Source: CAVQBC01 sp963710665 (GTDB lineage: Bacteria; Actinomycetota; Thermoleophilia; Solirubrobacterales; Solirubrobacteraceae). From it: a stretch of DNA of 64,000 bases. Of the stretch, positions 8,107 through 16,364 are shown one piece after another. Both the position numbers and the translations under genes were made by a program. Positions within the stretch are counted from its first letter, which is position 1, and the number at the start of each line of letters is the position of its first letter. The stretch spans positions 1,486,800-1,550,799 of the forward strand of contig CAVQBC010000003.1 of NCBI GenBank assembly GCA_963710665.1, read 5' to 3'. Under the pieces are notes generated by a model. It saw nothing but the letters and a program-made list of their open reading frames with translations. It made no database searches and was not told the DNA's origin.

Positions 8107-8748
8107 GTGAGCCCGCGTCCCACGCTGGGCCATATCCGCAGGCCGCAGATCCTGCAGGCGGCCATCGAGACCATGTACGCGCGCGGGTTCGCCGAGACCC
8201 GCATCAGCGACATCGCCGAGCGCGCGGGCACGAGCTCGGCGACCGTCCTCTACTACTTCGAGTCCAAGGACGTGCTGCTCGAGGAGGCGCTCGGCGACTC
8301 CGACGAGCGCTTCTACGCGGCACTCAAGGAGGAGATGGCCGCGCTGGACTCCCCGAGCGCCCGGCTCGTGCACCTGATCGAGAGCTGCACGGCGCCGGCG
8401 CAGGCGCTCGACGACTGGACGCTGTGGATCGAGATGTGGCTGCAGGCGCGGCACCGGCCGCACATGCGGCCCACCTACGAGGGCCTCGAGCGCCGGCTGC
8501 GCGCCCTCATCGCCGACGTCGTGCGGGAGGGGCAGCGCGCGGGCGAGTTCGGTCCCGCCGACGCCGACGACGTGGCCACGGCGCTCAGCGCGATGCTCGA
8601 CGGGCTCGGCGTGCAGGTGACGCTCGAGCACCCGGACGTGACGCCCGAGCGGATGGTGCACCTGTGCCTGACGACGGCCTCGCTGCAGCTCGGGTGCGAG
8701 CTGCGGCCCACGGCGATGACCGGCACGGCGAACGGACGCCTGACATGA
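8107..8748 (+). CDS. TetR/AcrR family regulator, BetI-like, heading the transporter operon
   Basis: 213 aa from GTG with a strong RBS (GGAGGAG at 8090-8096). The helix-turn-helix is ISDIAERAGTSSATVLYYF near residues 34-53. The C-terminal domain contains WTLWIEMWLQA, closely parallel to the other TetR at 7328, so the two are paralogous. Its TGA overlaps the ATG of the substrate-binding protein (ATGA). Regulator, importer and aminotransferase therefore form one transcription unit, probably autorepressed through site 3. Confidence 0.9.
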   Translation: MSPRPTLGHIRRPQILQAAIETMYARGFAETRISDIAERAGTSSATVLYYFESKDVLLEEALGDSDERFYAALKEEMAALDSPSARLVHLIESCTAPAQALDDWTLWIEMWLQARHRPHMRPTYEGLERRLRALIADVVREGQRAGEFGPADADDVATALSAMLDGLGVQVTLEHPDVTPERMVHLCLTTASLQLGCELRPTAMTGTANGRLT

Positions 8749-9860
8749 ACCGCTTCACGCGCCGCGATGCCCTGCGCGGCGCCGCCCTGGGGGCGGCCGC
8801 GCTGGGGCTGTCCGGGTGCGGCATGAACCGCTTCAACCCCTCGGAGGCAGAGGCGGAGCAGCCGATCTCGGCCAAGGTCGACGGCGACCTCTACTACTTC
8901 AACTACTCGGAGTACATGGACCCCGGCCTTATCAAGGGCTTCGAGAAGCGCTACGGCGTGCGGGTGATCGAGTCGAACTTCGACTCCATGCAGGGGATGC
9001 TGGCCAAGCTCAACGCCGGGAACCGCTACGACGTGATCTTCCCGACCGCGGAGTGGGTCGACAAGCTGCACAAGGGCAACCGGCTGCGGCGGATCGATCA
9101 CTCGCAGCTGCGCAACTACCAGCAGGTCACGAGCTTCACGGACTACTTCAACGACCCCTGGTACGACCCCGAGTCGGCGCACACGGTGCCCTACGCGGTC
9201 TACACGACGGGGATCTGCTGGCGGGCGGACAAGCTCGGCGACAAGCTCACCGGCTCCTGGAGGGACCTCTGGAACGAGGAGGCAAAGGGCAAGATCTACG
9301 TGCTCGACGACTTCCAGGAGGCGCTCGGCATGGCGAACCTCCTCAACGGCTTCGACCTCAACACGACCGACGAGGCGGAGCTCGAGAAGACCAAGCAGAC
9401 GCTCATCGGCCAGAAGCCGCTGCTGCGCGGCTACTCGGCCGACACCATCACGACGATGTCGAGCGGCAACGCGTGGATCGAGCACATGTGGAACGGCGAC
9501 GTCGTCAACGTGCGCAACCAGGTCGACTCGCCCGAGAACTACAGGTACGAGACCTGCAAGGAGGGCATCCCGGTCGGCTCGGACACCTTCGCGATCCCCA
9601 CCAACGCGCGCCACCCGGGGACGGCGATGCTGTTCATCGACTGGCTCCTCGATCCCGAGCACGCCGCGACGAACATCGAGTACTGCGGCTACCCGATGCC
9701 CAACGACGGCGGCTACGAGGCGTTCGCCGCCCTCGCCAAGGACGAGCCGTCGATCAACGTCACGGTCGAGCAGCTCAAGGAGGGCGACCAGTTCCGCAGC
9801 CTGCCCCGCGACGACCTGACGCTCTGGAACGAGACCTGGACGGCCGTGAAGGCCGCGTAG
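8745..9860 (+). CDS. ABC transporter substrate-binding lipoprotein, PotD/spermidine-putrescine type
   Basis: 371 aa. The N-terminus has an Arg-Arg pair (FTRRDALRG) followed by a hydrophobic stretch and a lipobox LSGC with Cys near residue 25, so it is a lipoprotein, possibly Tat-exported. The mature part resembles PotD/PotF (DLYYFNYSEYMDPGLIKGF). It captures a cationic amine outside the membrane for the permeases encoded next. Ligand identity cannot be read from sequence; the neighbouring Rieske and TMADH-like genes suggest a methylated amine or amino acid rather than plain spermidine. Confidence 0.9.
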   Translation: MNRFTRRDALRGAALGAAALGLSGCGMNRFNPSEAEAEQPISAKVDGDLYYFNYSEYMDPGLIKGFEKRYGVRVIESNFDSMQGMLAKLNAGNRYDVIFPTAEWVDKLHKGNRLRRIDHSQLRNYQQVTSFTDYFNDPWYDPESAHTVPYAVYTTGICWRADKLGDKLTGSWRDLWNEEAKGKIYVLDDFQEALGMANLLNGFDLNTTDEAELEKTKQTLIGQKPLLRGYSADTITTMSSGNAWIEHMWNGDVVNVRNQVDSPENYRYETCKEGIPVGSDTFAIPTNARHPGTAMLFIDWLLDPEHAATNIEYCGYPMPNDGGYEAFAALAKDEPSINVTVEQLKEGDQFRSLPRDDLTLWNETWTAVKAA

Positions 9861-9874
9861 GAGGAGATCGAGCG

Positions 9875-10726
9875 ATGCGCGAGGGACGCTACTGGTCGAT
9901 CTTCCTCATCCCGGGCGGCATCTGGCTCGCGCTCTTCTTCGCGGTTCCCCTCGGCATCACGATCGCGATCTCCTTCGGGATCACCGACGATCTCGGCAAC
10001 CCGGTCTACGCGTGGAACCCGGAGAACTACTCGCGCGTGTTCGACCCGGTGTTCCTGCCGGTGCTGATCCGCTCGGTCGGCTACGCGCTCGTCGCCACCG
10101 CCGTGTGCCTGGTGATCGGCTACCCGGTGGCCTACACGGTGGCCCGTCACGGCGGTCGCTTCCGGCACCTGCTGATCCTCGCGGTGGTGCTGCCGTTCTT
10201 CGTCAACTACCTCGTGCGCACGTACGCGTGGGTGACGCTGCTGGCCGACGACGGGCTGGTCAACGGCCTGCTCGGCACGATGGGAATCAGCGAGAGCGGC
10301 GTCGCCTGGCTGAACACGCCGTTCGCGGTGGTCGGCGGGCTCGCGTACGGCTACATGGCGTTCATGATCCTGCCGGTCTACGCGGCGCTGGACCGCATGG
10401 ACCCGTCGTTGATCGAGGCCGGCAAGGACCTCTACGGCTCGCCCACGGCGACGTTCTTCAACGTCACGCTGCCGACGACGTTCCAGGGCGTGCTGGCGGG
10501 CTGCGTCCTCGTCTTCCTGCCGGCGGTGGGCGACTTCGTCAGCGCCCAGCTGCTCGGCGGCCCGGGGACCTACATGGTGGGCAACCTCATCCAGCAGCAG
10601 TTCCACGACGCCCAGAACTGGCCGTTCGGCGCCGCCCTGACCGTCGTGATGATGGCCTTCCTGCTGATCTGGATGGTGTTCTACCTCCGCTCCGCGGCGC
10701 GGGCGGCCGACGAGGGTGTGGCATGA
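9875..10726 (+). CDS. ABC transporter permease, PotB type
   Basis: 283 aa with about six membrane segments. The cytoplasmic EAA-type loop is near residues 185-205 (EAGKDLYGSPTATFF). The start ATG follows GAGGAGATCGAGCG, a good RBS. It forms the channel with the PotC-type permease. The TGA overlaps the next ATG by the ATGA arrangement. Confidence 0.9.
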   Translation: MREGRYWSIFLIPGGIWLALFFAVPLGITIAISFGITDDLGNPVYAWNPENYSRVFDPVFLPVLIRSVGYALVATAVCLVIGYPVAYTVARHGGRFRHLLILAVVLPFFVNYLVRTYAWVTLLADDGLVNGLLGTMGISESGVAWLNTPFAVVGGLAYGYMAFMILPVYAALDRMDPSLIEAGKDLYGSPTATFFNVTLPTTFQGVLAGCVLVFLPAVGDFVSAQLLGGPGTYMVGNLIQQQFHDAQNWPFGAALTVVMMAFLLIWMVFYLRSAARAADEGVA

Positions 10727-11616
10727 GCGTCGCCGAGGCGCCCCCCGCCCAGGCCACCCGGGCGCGCGGCCGCCGCCGGGCACGGCGCGAGTTCGACAGC
10801 CCGCGCTTCCTGTGGGTGTTCCTCGGGCTCTTCTACCTCTGGCTGTTCGCGCCGATCCTGGTCGTCGCGCTGTTCTCGTTCAACGCGCAGAACTCGCTGC
10901 AGGTCTTCTCCGGCTTCAGCCTGCGCTGGTACGACGCGTTCTTCTCGGACCCCGGGCTGCGCTCGTCGCTGGTCGCGAGCCTCGAGATCTCGCTGGTGGC
11001 GACGCTCGTGGGGACGGTCCTCGGCACGACGCTCGCCCTCGGGCTCGTGCGGGCGCGCTCGCGCATCGCGCCGACCGCCAACGTGTTGATGCTGATCCCG
11101 CTGGTCACCCCCGAGATCGTGGCCGGCGTCTCGGCGCTGCTTCTGTTCACCCAGGTGGGCCTGCAGCTGTCGCTCACCACGATCATCCTGGCCCAGATCA
11201 CGTTCTCGATCTCCTACGTGACGGTCGTGGTCCGCGCGCGGCTGACGTCGCTGAACCGGGAGGTCGAGCAGGCGGCGATGGACCTCGGGGCGACGCGGCT
11301 GCAGACGCTGCGGCTCGTGACGCTGCCGGCGCTGTGGCCGGCGATCATCGCGGCGGGGCTGCTGGTGTTCGCGCTCACCTTCGACGACTTCGTGTTGTCG
11401 TTCTTCACCACCGGGGTGTCGCCGCAGCCCCTGCCGGTGCGGATCTACTCGGCGATCCGCTTCGGCATCAAGCCGACGATCAACGCCGTCGGGACGTTCA
11501 TGCTCGTCATCTCGATGCTCCTGGTGGCGCTCGCGCTGGTGCTGCCGTGGCTCATGGGCCGCAGGGGCAGCAGCATCGCGACGGTGATGGGCGAGGAGAC
11601 TGGAGGTCGTCGATGA
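10723..11616 (+). CDS. ABC transporter permease, PotC type
   Basis: 297 aa. It has a basic cytoplasmic N-terminal tail (RARGRRRARRE) and then six predicted membrane helices. The EAA loop contains EQAAMDLGATRLQTLRLVTL near residues 185-205. It is the second permease subunit of the importer. Coupled by ATGA overlaps on both sides. Confidence 0.9.
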   Translation: MSVAEAPPAQATRARGRRRARREFDSPRFLWVFLGLFYLWLFAPILVVALFSFNAQNSLQVFSGFSLRWYDAFFSDPGLRSSLVASLEISLVATLVGTVLGTTLALGLVRARSRIAPTANVLMLIPLVTPEIVAGVSALLLFTQVGLQLSLTTIILAQITFSISYVTVVVRARLTSLNREVEQAAMDLGATRLQTLRLVTLPALWPAIIAAGLLVFALTFDDFVLSFFTTGVSPQPLPVRIYSAIRFGIKPTINAVGTFMLVISMLLVALALVLPWLMGRRGSSIATVMGEETGGRR

Positions 11617-12680
11617 GCTCACCGGCGGTGGTGCTCGAGGGCATCACGAAGCGCTACGGGTCGGTGGCGGCGGTGCACGACCTCGACCTGAGCGTCGAGA
11701 ACGGCGAGTTCTTCTCGCTGCTCGGCCCGTCGGGCTGCGGCAAGACCACGACGCTGCGCATGATCGCCGGCTTCGTGCAGCCGACCGAGGGGCGGATCCT
11801 GCTCGACGGCGAGCCGGTCGAGAACGTCCCGCCCTACAAGCGGGCGGTGAACACGGTCTTCCAGAGCTACGCGCTGTTCGAGCACTTGTCGGTGCGCGAC
11901 AACGTCGCCTTCGGGCTCAAGCGCAAGCGCGTCCCCAAGCCGGAGATCGAGCGGCGTGTCGGCGAGGCGCTCGAGCTCGTCCAGCTCGCCGACCGCGCGC
12001 CCGCCAAGCCGCGCGAGCTCTCCGGCGGCCAGCAACAGCGCGTCGCGCTCGCACGCGCGCTCGTCAACCGCCCGAAGGTGCTGCTGCTCGACGAGCCGCT
12101 CGGCGCGCTCGACCTCAAGCTGCGCAAGCAGATGCAGGTGGAGCTCAAGCAGATCCAGCGCGAGGTCGGGATCACGTTCATCTACGTGACCCACGACCAG
12201 GAGGAGGCGCTGACGATGTCCGACCGCATCGCGGTCATGGACGCGGGCGTGATCGAGCAGTGCGGACGCCCCGAGGACGTCTACGAGCGTCCCGAGAAGA
12301 TCTTCGTCGCCGGCTTCATCGGCGTGTCCAACCTGCTCGAGGGAACCGTCGAGAACGGCGGGGTGCGCCTGTCCACCGGCACGCTGGTGGCGGCCGACGT
12401 CCCGCGCGACTGCCCGGCCGGCGAGAAGGTCCACCTCTCGGTGCGCCCCGAGAAGATCTGGATGGACGAGATCGGCGAGGGGATGGTCGCGCTCGACGGC
12501 ACGCTGCGCGAGACGATCTACCTCGGCACCACCACCCAGTACGTGATCGACCTCGGCGACGGCGCGCAGGTCCTGGCGCTCGAGCAGAACGTCGACCGCG
12601 CGCGCGCCGAGGAGCGCTGGACGCTCGGCACGCAGGTGCGGCTCGGCTGGCGCCCCGACCACTGCCTGGTGCTCCGGTGA
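11613..12680 (+). CDS. ABC transporter ATP-binding protein, PotA type
   Basis: 355 aa. Walker A GPSGCGKT is at residues 38-45, the signature is LSGGQQQR, Walker B is VLLLDEP, and the switch histidine lies in VTHDQEEAL. A C-terminal TOBE domain (about residues 270-350) is present, as in PotA/MalK-type ATPases. It energises uptake with the two permeases. Its TGA overlaps the GTG of the aminotransferase (GTGA), placing import and catabolism in a single operon. Confidence 0.92.
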   Translation: MSSPAVVLEGITKRYGSVAAVHDLDLSVENGEFFSLLGPSGCGKTTTLRMIAGFVQPTEGRILLDGEPVENVPPYKRAVNTVFQSYALFEHLSVRDNVAFGLKRKRVPKPEIERRVGEALELVQLADRAPAKPRELSGGQQQRVALARALVNRPKVLLLDEPLGALDLKLRKQMQVELKQIQREVGITFIYVTHDQEEALTMSDRIAVMDAGVIEQCGRPEDVYERPEKIFVAGFIGVSNLLEGTVENGGVRLSTGTLVAADVPRDCPAGEKVHLSVRPEKIWMDEIGEGMVALDGTLRETIYLGTTTQYVIDLGDGAQVLALEQNVDRARAEERWTLGTQVRLGWRPDHCLVLR

Positions 12681-14077
12681 CGGCGACCGGCGCCGCCGGT
12701 CGCCCGGACCTCGCGCGCACCGCGCGGGAGCACATGCTCCTGCACTTCACCGACATGTCGCAGTTCGAGCACGGCCCGCTGGTGATCTCGCGCGGGGACG
12801 GCTGCTACGTCTACGACGCCGAGGGCCGCCGCTACATCGACGGGCTGTCCGGCCTGTACTGCACGAACCTCGGCCACTCCTACGGGGACGAGCTCGGCCG
12901 CGTCGCGCACGCGCAGATGCGCGAGCTGCCGTTCACGTCGAACTGGACCGTCGCGCACCCGCGCTCGATCGAGCTGGCGGCGCGGATCGCCGAGCTCGCG
13001 CCGGCCGGGCTGGAGCGCGTGTTCTTCACCTCGGGCGGCTCGGAGGCGGTGGAGGCGGCGTGGAAGCTCGCCCGCCAGTACCACGCGGCGCGCGGCGAGC
13101 CGCAGCGGCGCAAGGCCATCTCGCGCCGGGTCGCCTACCACGGCACCACGCTGGGGGCGCTGTCGTTCACGGGGATCCCGTCCTGCCGGGCGCCGTTCGA
13201 GCCGCTCGGCGTGCCGACCGCGTTCGTGTCGGCCACCGACCGCTACCGCCACCCGCAGGGCGGCGACGAGGCGGCGTTCTGCCGCGCGCTGCTCGACGAG
13301 GTCGAGGAGGCGATCGAGTTCGAGACGCCCGACACGGTGGCGATGCTCATCGCCGAGCCGGTGCAGAACGCCGGCGGCTGCTTCGTGCCGCCCGCCGGCT
13401 ACTGGGCCGGGCTGCGCGAGCTGTGCGACCGCCACGGCATCCTGCTGTGCTCGGATGAGGTGATCTGCGCCTGGGGCCGCCTCGGGAACTGGTTCGGCGC
13501 CGAGCGCTTCGGCTACGTGCCGGACCTCCTGACGTTCGCCAAGGGGCTGACCTCGGCGCACTTCGCGATGGGCGGCGTGCTGGTGGGAGACCGCGTCGCC
13601 GCCCCGTTCATCGAGGGCGAGCTCTACATGCACGGCATCACGTTCGGCGGCCACCCGGTCGGCGCCGCGCTCGCGCTCAAGACGATCGAGATCATCGAGC
13701 GCGACGGCGTGCTGGCCAACGTCCGCGCCAACGAGCCGCTCCTGCGCGACGGCCTCACCGCTCTGCTCGAGCTCGACATCGTCGGCGACGTCCGCGGCAT
13801 GGGGCACTTCTGGGCGATCGAGCTGGTGCGCGACAAGGCGACCAAGGCGACCTTCACGTCCGAGGAGGCCGACTGGCTGCTGGGCGACTTCCTCTCCGAC
13901 CGGCTGCTCGCGCGCGGGCTGATCGTCCGCCTGGACGACCGCGGCGAGCCGGTGATCCAGCTCGCGCCGCCGCTGGTCGCCGACCGCGCCGTGCTCGAGG
14001 AGATGCTCGCGATCCTCTCCGGCACGCTGGCCGAGGCCGACGCGCAGCTCCGCGATCGCGTGCGCGCCGCGGCCTGA
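12677..14077 (+). CDS. Class III PLP-dependent aminotransferase (omega-amine/beta-alanine:pyruvate type)
   Basis: 466 aa from GTG. The PLP lysine is Lys289 in LTFAKGLTS; SGGSEAVEAAWKLARQY and the conserved Asp motif LLCSDEVICAWGR are present. The family moves a terminal amino group from omega-amino acids or diamines (putrescine, GABA, beta-alanine, taurine) to pyruvate or 2-oxoglutarate. As the last gene of the importer operon it likely acts on the imported compound or its demethylated product, giving a semialdehyde. No semialdehyde dehydrogenase gene is visible in the window. The exact substrate is inferred. Confidence 0.9.
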   Translation: MTATGAAGRPDLARTAREHMLLHFTDMSQFEHGPLVISRGDGCYVYDAEGRRYIDGLSGLYCTNLGHSYGDELGRVAHAQMRELPFTSNWTVAHPRSIELAARIAELAPAGLERVFFTSGGSEAVEAAWKLARQYHAARGEPQRRKAISRRVAYHGTTLGALSFTGIPSCRAPFEPLGVPTAFVSATDRYRHPQGGDEAAFCRALLDEVEEAIEFETPDTVAMLIAEPVQNAGGCFVPPAGYWAGLRELCDRHGILLCSDEVICAWGRLGNWFGAERFGYVPDLLTFAKGLTSAHFAMGGVLVGDRVAAPFIEGELYMHGITFGGHPVGAALALKTIEIIERDGVLANVRANEPLLRDGLTALLELDIVGDVRGMGHFWAIELVRDKATKATFTSEEADWLLGDFLSDRLLARGLIVRLDDRGEPVIQLAPPLVADRAVLEEMLAILSGTLAEADAQLRDRVRAAA

Positions 14078-14126
14078 AGCCGGCTTCCGCGCAACCGCCG
14101 CCGCGCGGCGACGTTCTCGCTGTCGC

Positions 14127-15071
14127 ATGCGTCTCCGCTCCTTGATCGTCGCCACGGTGTGCGCGGCGCTCGCCTTCCCCGCCGTCGCCCAGGCCGCGCC
14201 CGCCGGGACGCTCGTCCCCGACCCCGCCGCCGAGCAGGTGACGGCGCTCGACGGAACGCTCGTCTGGGTCACCGGCGCTCCCGGCGGCGGGGAGCGGCTC
14301 ATGCGATACCGAGACGGCGTGACCGCGCCGGTGGAGGGCGCCCCGGTCGCCCGCTTCTACCGCTCGATCGACCTCGGCCGCGACCGCCGCGGACGTCTGG
14401 TGCTGACCTACCAGCGGTGCGCCTCGCCGTCGCGGTGCGTGATCCGCCACGACGACCTGGCCGGCCGCCGCGGCCGCGTCCGCGGCCTCGGCGTGCGCGG
14501 CTGCACGACGACGACGGCGCCGGCGCTGTGGCGGACGCGGGCCGCCTACGGCCTGGCGTGCCGCCGGGGACGCGTGGCGGAGCCGCGGCGCTCCGGTCTC
14601 TACGTCAAGACGGGCTCCGGCGCGCCGCGGCGGATGCCGCGGCCGTCCGACGCCGCGCGCTTCAGCGTCTCCGACGTCACCGCCGCCGACCTGCGGGGCA
14701 CGCGGGCGGCCGCGGTGCTGTCCGACATCTACTCGTACGCGTACGCCATCGACGTCGATCGGCGCGGCCTCGTCTCGGTCCTCGCCGGCGCCTCCGAAGG
14801 CGACAGCGACCAGCACGCGCTCGGGCTGGCGCTCGGCACGGGCGGGGCGTTGTGGTCGCTGACGACGGCCGAGCACGCGGGCGATCCGCTCCAGACGGTC
14901 GTCAACCACCTCGATGGGCGGTGTCGCAACTACGAGGTGCTCACCGCCGCTCCGGAGGCCGAGGCGTACCCGGCGATCGACCTCGCGGTGGACGGCCGCG
15001 CGGTCTACGTCGTCGTCCCGGGCACCGGGATCGCCACGTTCGAGTTCATGCCGGCGCGCTCCTGTCCCTGA
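14127..15071 (+). CDS. Secreted protein of unknown function
   Basis: 314 aa with a clear signal peptide (LIVATVCAALAFPAVAQAAP, cleavage near residue 25). The mature part is Arg/Gly rich and contains several Cys pairs, with beta-propeller-like spacing (TALDGTLVWVTG..., AIDVDRRGLVSVL...). I do not recognise the family. It stands alone, 50 nt after the aminotransferase and convergent to the ACT-domain gene, so it may or may not be co-transcribed with the transporter operon. Confidence 0.7.
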   Translation: MRLRSLIVATVCAALAFPAVAQAAPAGTLVPDPAAEQVTALDGTLVWVTGAPGGGERLMRYRDGVTAPVEGAPVARFYRSIDLGRDRRGRLVLTYQRCASPSRCVIRHDDLAGRRGRVRGLGVRGCTTTTAPALWRTRAAYGLACRRGRVAEPRRSGLYVKTGSGAPRRMPRPSDAARFSVSDVTAADLRGTRAAAVLSDIYSYAYAIDVDRRGLVSVLAGASEGDSDQHALGLALGTGGALWSLTTAEHAGDPLQTVVNHLDGRCRNYEVLTAAPEAEAYPAIDLAVDGRAVYVVVPGTGIATFEFMPARSCP

Positions 15072-15111
15072 CGCGCCGCGGCCTACCCGCGAGGGCGCGA
15101 CCCCCGGACGC

Positions 15112-15492
15112 CTACGCGAGGGCGGCGCGCGCGGTATCGAGGTCGTCGGTGGCGATGACGATCTTCACGCCGCCGAACGTCGTGTAGGCGAGGTCGATGT
15201 TGACGTTGGCCTCGGCGAGCTCGCGCGCGAGCTCGCCGAGGCTGCCGGGCCGGTCGTCGACGTCGACGACGAGGACCTCGCGCTCGTCCGCGATCCCCAT
15301 GCCGGCCTTCCGGAACGCGGCGGCGGCGCGCAGCGCGTCGCCATCGTCGAGCAGGACGTGGATGACGCCGCGGCCGTCGCCGGTGAACGCGGCCATCCCC
15401 AGGATGCTCACCCCGGTCGCGCCGGTGATCTCGCCCATCCGCGCGAGCTCGCCGGGCGTGTCGTCGAGGATCAGGGTGAGATCGACCGGCAT
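15112..15492 (-). CDS. Tandem ACT-domain protein
   Basis: 126 aa composed of two ACT modules: residues about 1-60 (DLTLILDDTPGELARMGEI) and about 70-126 (VLVVDVDDRPGSLGELAREL). ACT domains bind amino acids and regulate enzymes. Stand-alone double-ACT proteins are common in actinobacteria without an assigned target. Located 7 nt downstream of the enoyl-CoA hydratase on the same strand, so probably co-transcribed. Confidence 0.85.
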   Translation of the reverse strand: MPVDLTLILDDTPGELARMGEITGATGVSILGMAAFTGDGRGVIHVLLDDGDALRAAAAFRKAGMGIADEREVLVVDVDDRPGSLGELARELAEANVNIDLAYTTFGGVKIVIATDDLDTARAALA

Positions 15493-15499
15493 CCGGCGG

Positions 15500-16288
15500 T
15501 CAGCGTCCCTTCCACTCCGGCGGGCGCTTCTCGAGGAACGCGCACATGCCCTCCTGCGCGTCGTCGGCGCGCGCGTTCATCGCCATCACGGCCTTGGTGA
15601 GGTCGTAGGCGCGGCGCTCGTCGAGCTCGATCTGAGCGTAGAACGCCTCCTTGCCGAGCCCGACCGTGAACGGGCTCGAGCGCGCGATGTCCTCGACGAG
15701 CGAGGCGACCTCCGCCTCGAGCGCGTCGGCCGGGACGACGCGGTTGACGAGCCCCCACTCCATCGCGGTGGCGGCGTCGACCGGGCGGCCGCTGAGCAGC
15801 ATCTCGAGCGCGCGCTTGCGGCCGATCGCCCGCGACAGCGGCACCATCGGCGTGGAGCAGAAGAGCCCGATCTTGACGCCGGGGGTGGCGAAGCTGGCGC
15901 GCTCGGAGGCGACCGCGAGGTCGCACGCCGCGACGAGCTGGCAGCCGGCGGCCGTGGCGATGCCGTCCACCTGGGCGATCACCGGCACCGGGACGCGGTG
16001 GATCGTCTCCATCAGCCGCGTGCAGCTCTCGAAGAGCCGCTGGAAGTAGGGGAGGTCGCGATCGATCATCTCGCCGAGGTCGTGCCCGGCCGAGAACGCG
16101 GGGCCGTTGGCCTCGATCACGATCGCGCGCACGCCCTGCTCGCCGCCGAGGCGGGTGAGCGTGGCGGTCAGCTCCTCCATGAGCTCGAAGCTCAGCGCGT
16201 TGCGCTTGCCGGGTCGGTTCAGGGTGACGTGCGCGGCCGGCCCGTCCTCGCGGACGAGCACGGTGGCGTCGCTGGCGTACGTGGTCAT
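15500..16288 (-). CDS. Enoyl-CoA hydratase/isomerase family protein (ECHDC3-like)
   Basis: 262 aa, crotonase fold. Oxyanion-hole segments AFSAGHDL (about residue 65) and GIATAAGCQL (about residue 110) are present. The usual second catalytic glutamate region reads TPGVKIGLFC, without an obvious Glu, as in ECHDC3-type members, so hydratase activity is not assured. The start ATG at 16288 is preferred over upstream in-frame starts by alignment of the N-terminus. Divergent from the acyl-CoA synthetase gene with 76 nt between starts, suggesting shared fatty-acid metabolism. Confidence 0.88.
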   Translation of the reverse strand: MTTYASDATVLVREDGPAAHVTLNRPGKRNALSFELMEELTATLTRLGGEQGVRAIVIEANGPAFSAGHDLGEMIDRDLPYFQRLFESCTRLMETIHRVPVPVIAQVDGIATAAGCQLVAACDLAVASERASFATPGVKIGLFCSTPMVPLSRAIGRKRALEMLLSGRPVDAATAMEWGLVNRVVPADALEAEVASLVEDIARSSPFTVGLGKEAFYAQIELDERRAYDLTKAVMAMNARADDAQEGMCAFLEKRPPEWKGR

Positions 16289-16364
16289 GGCGCCCGACGA
16301 TACGCCGCTTGTGCTCGACCTGCGAGCGGCGGTAGCGTCGCGGCACCCCCAAGGAGGCCGCCAC

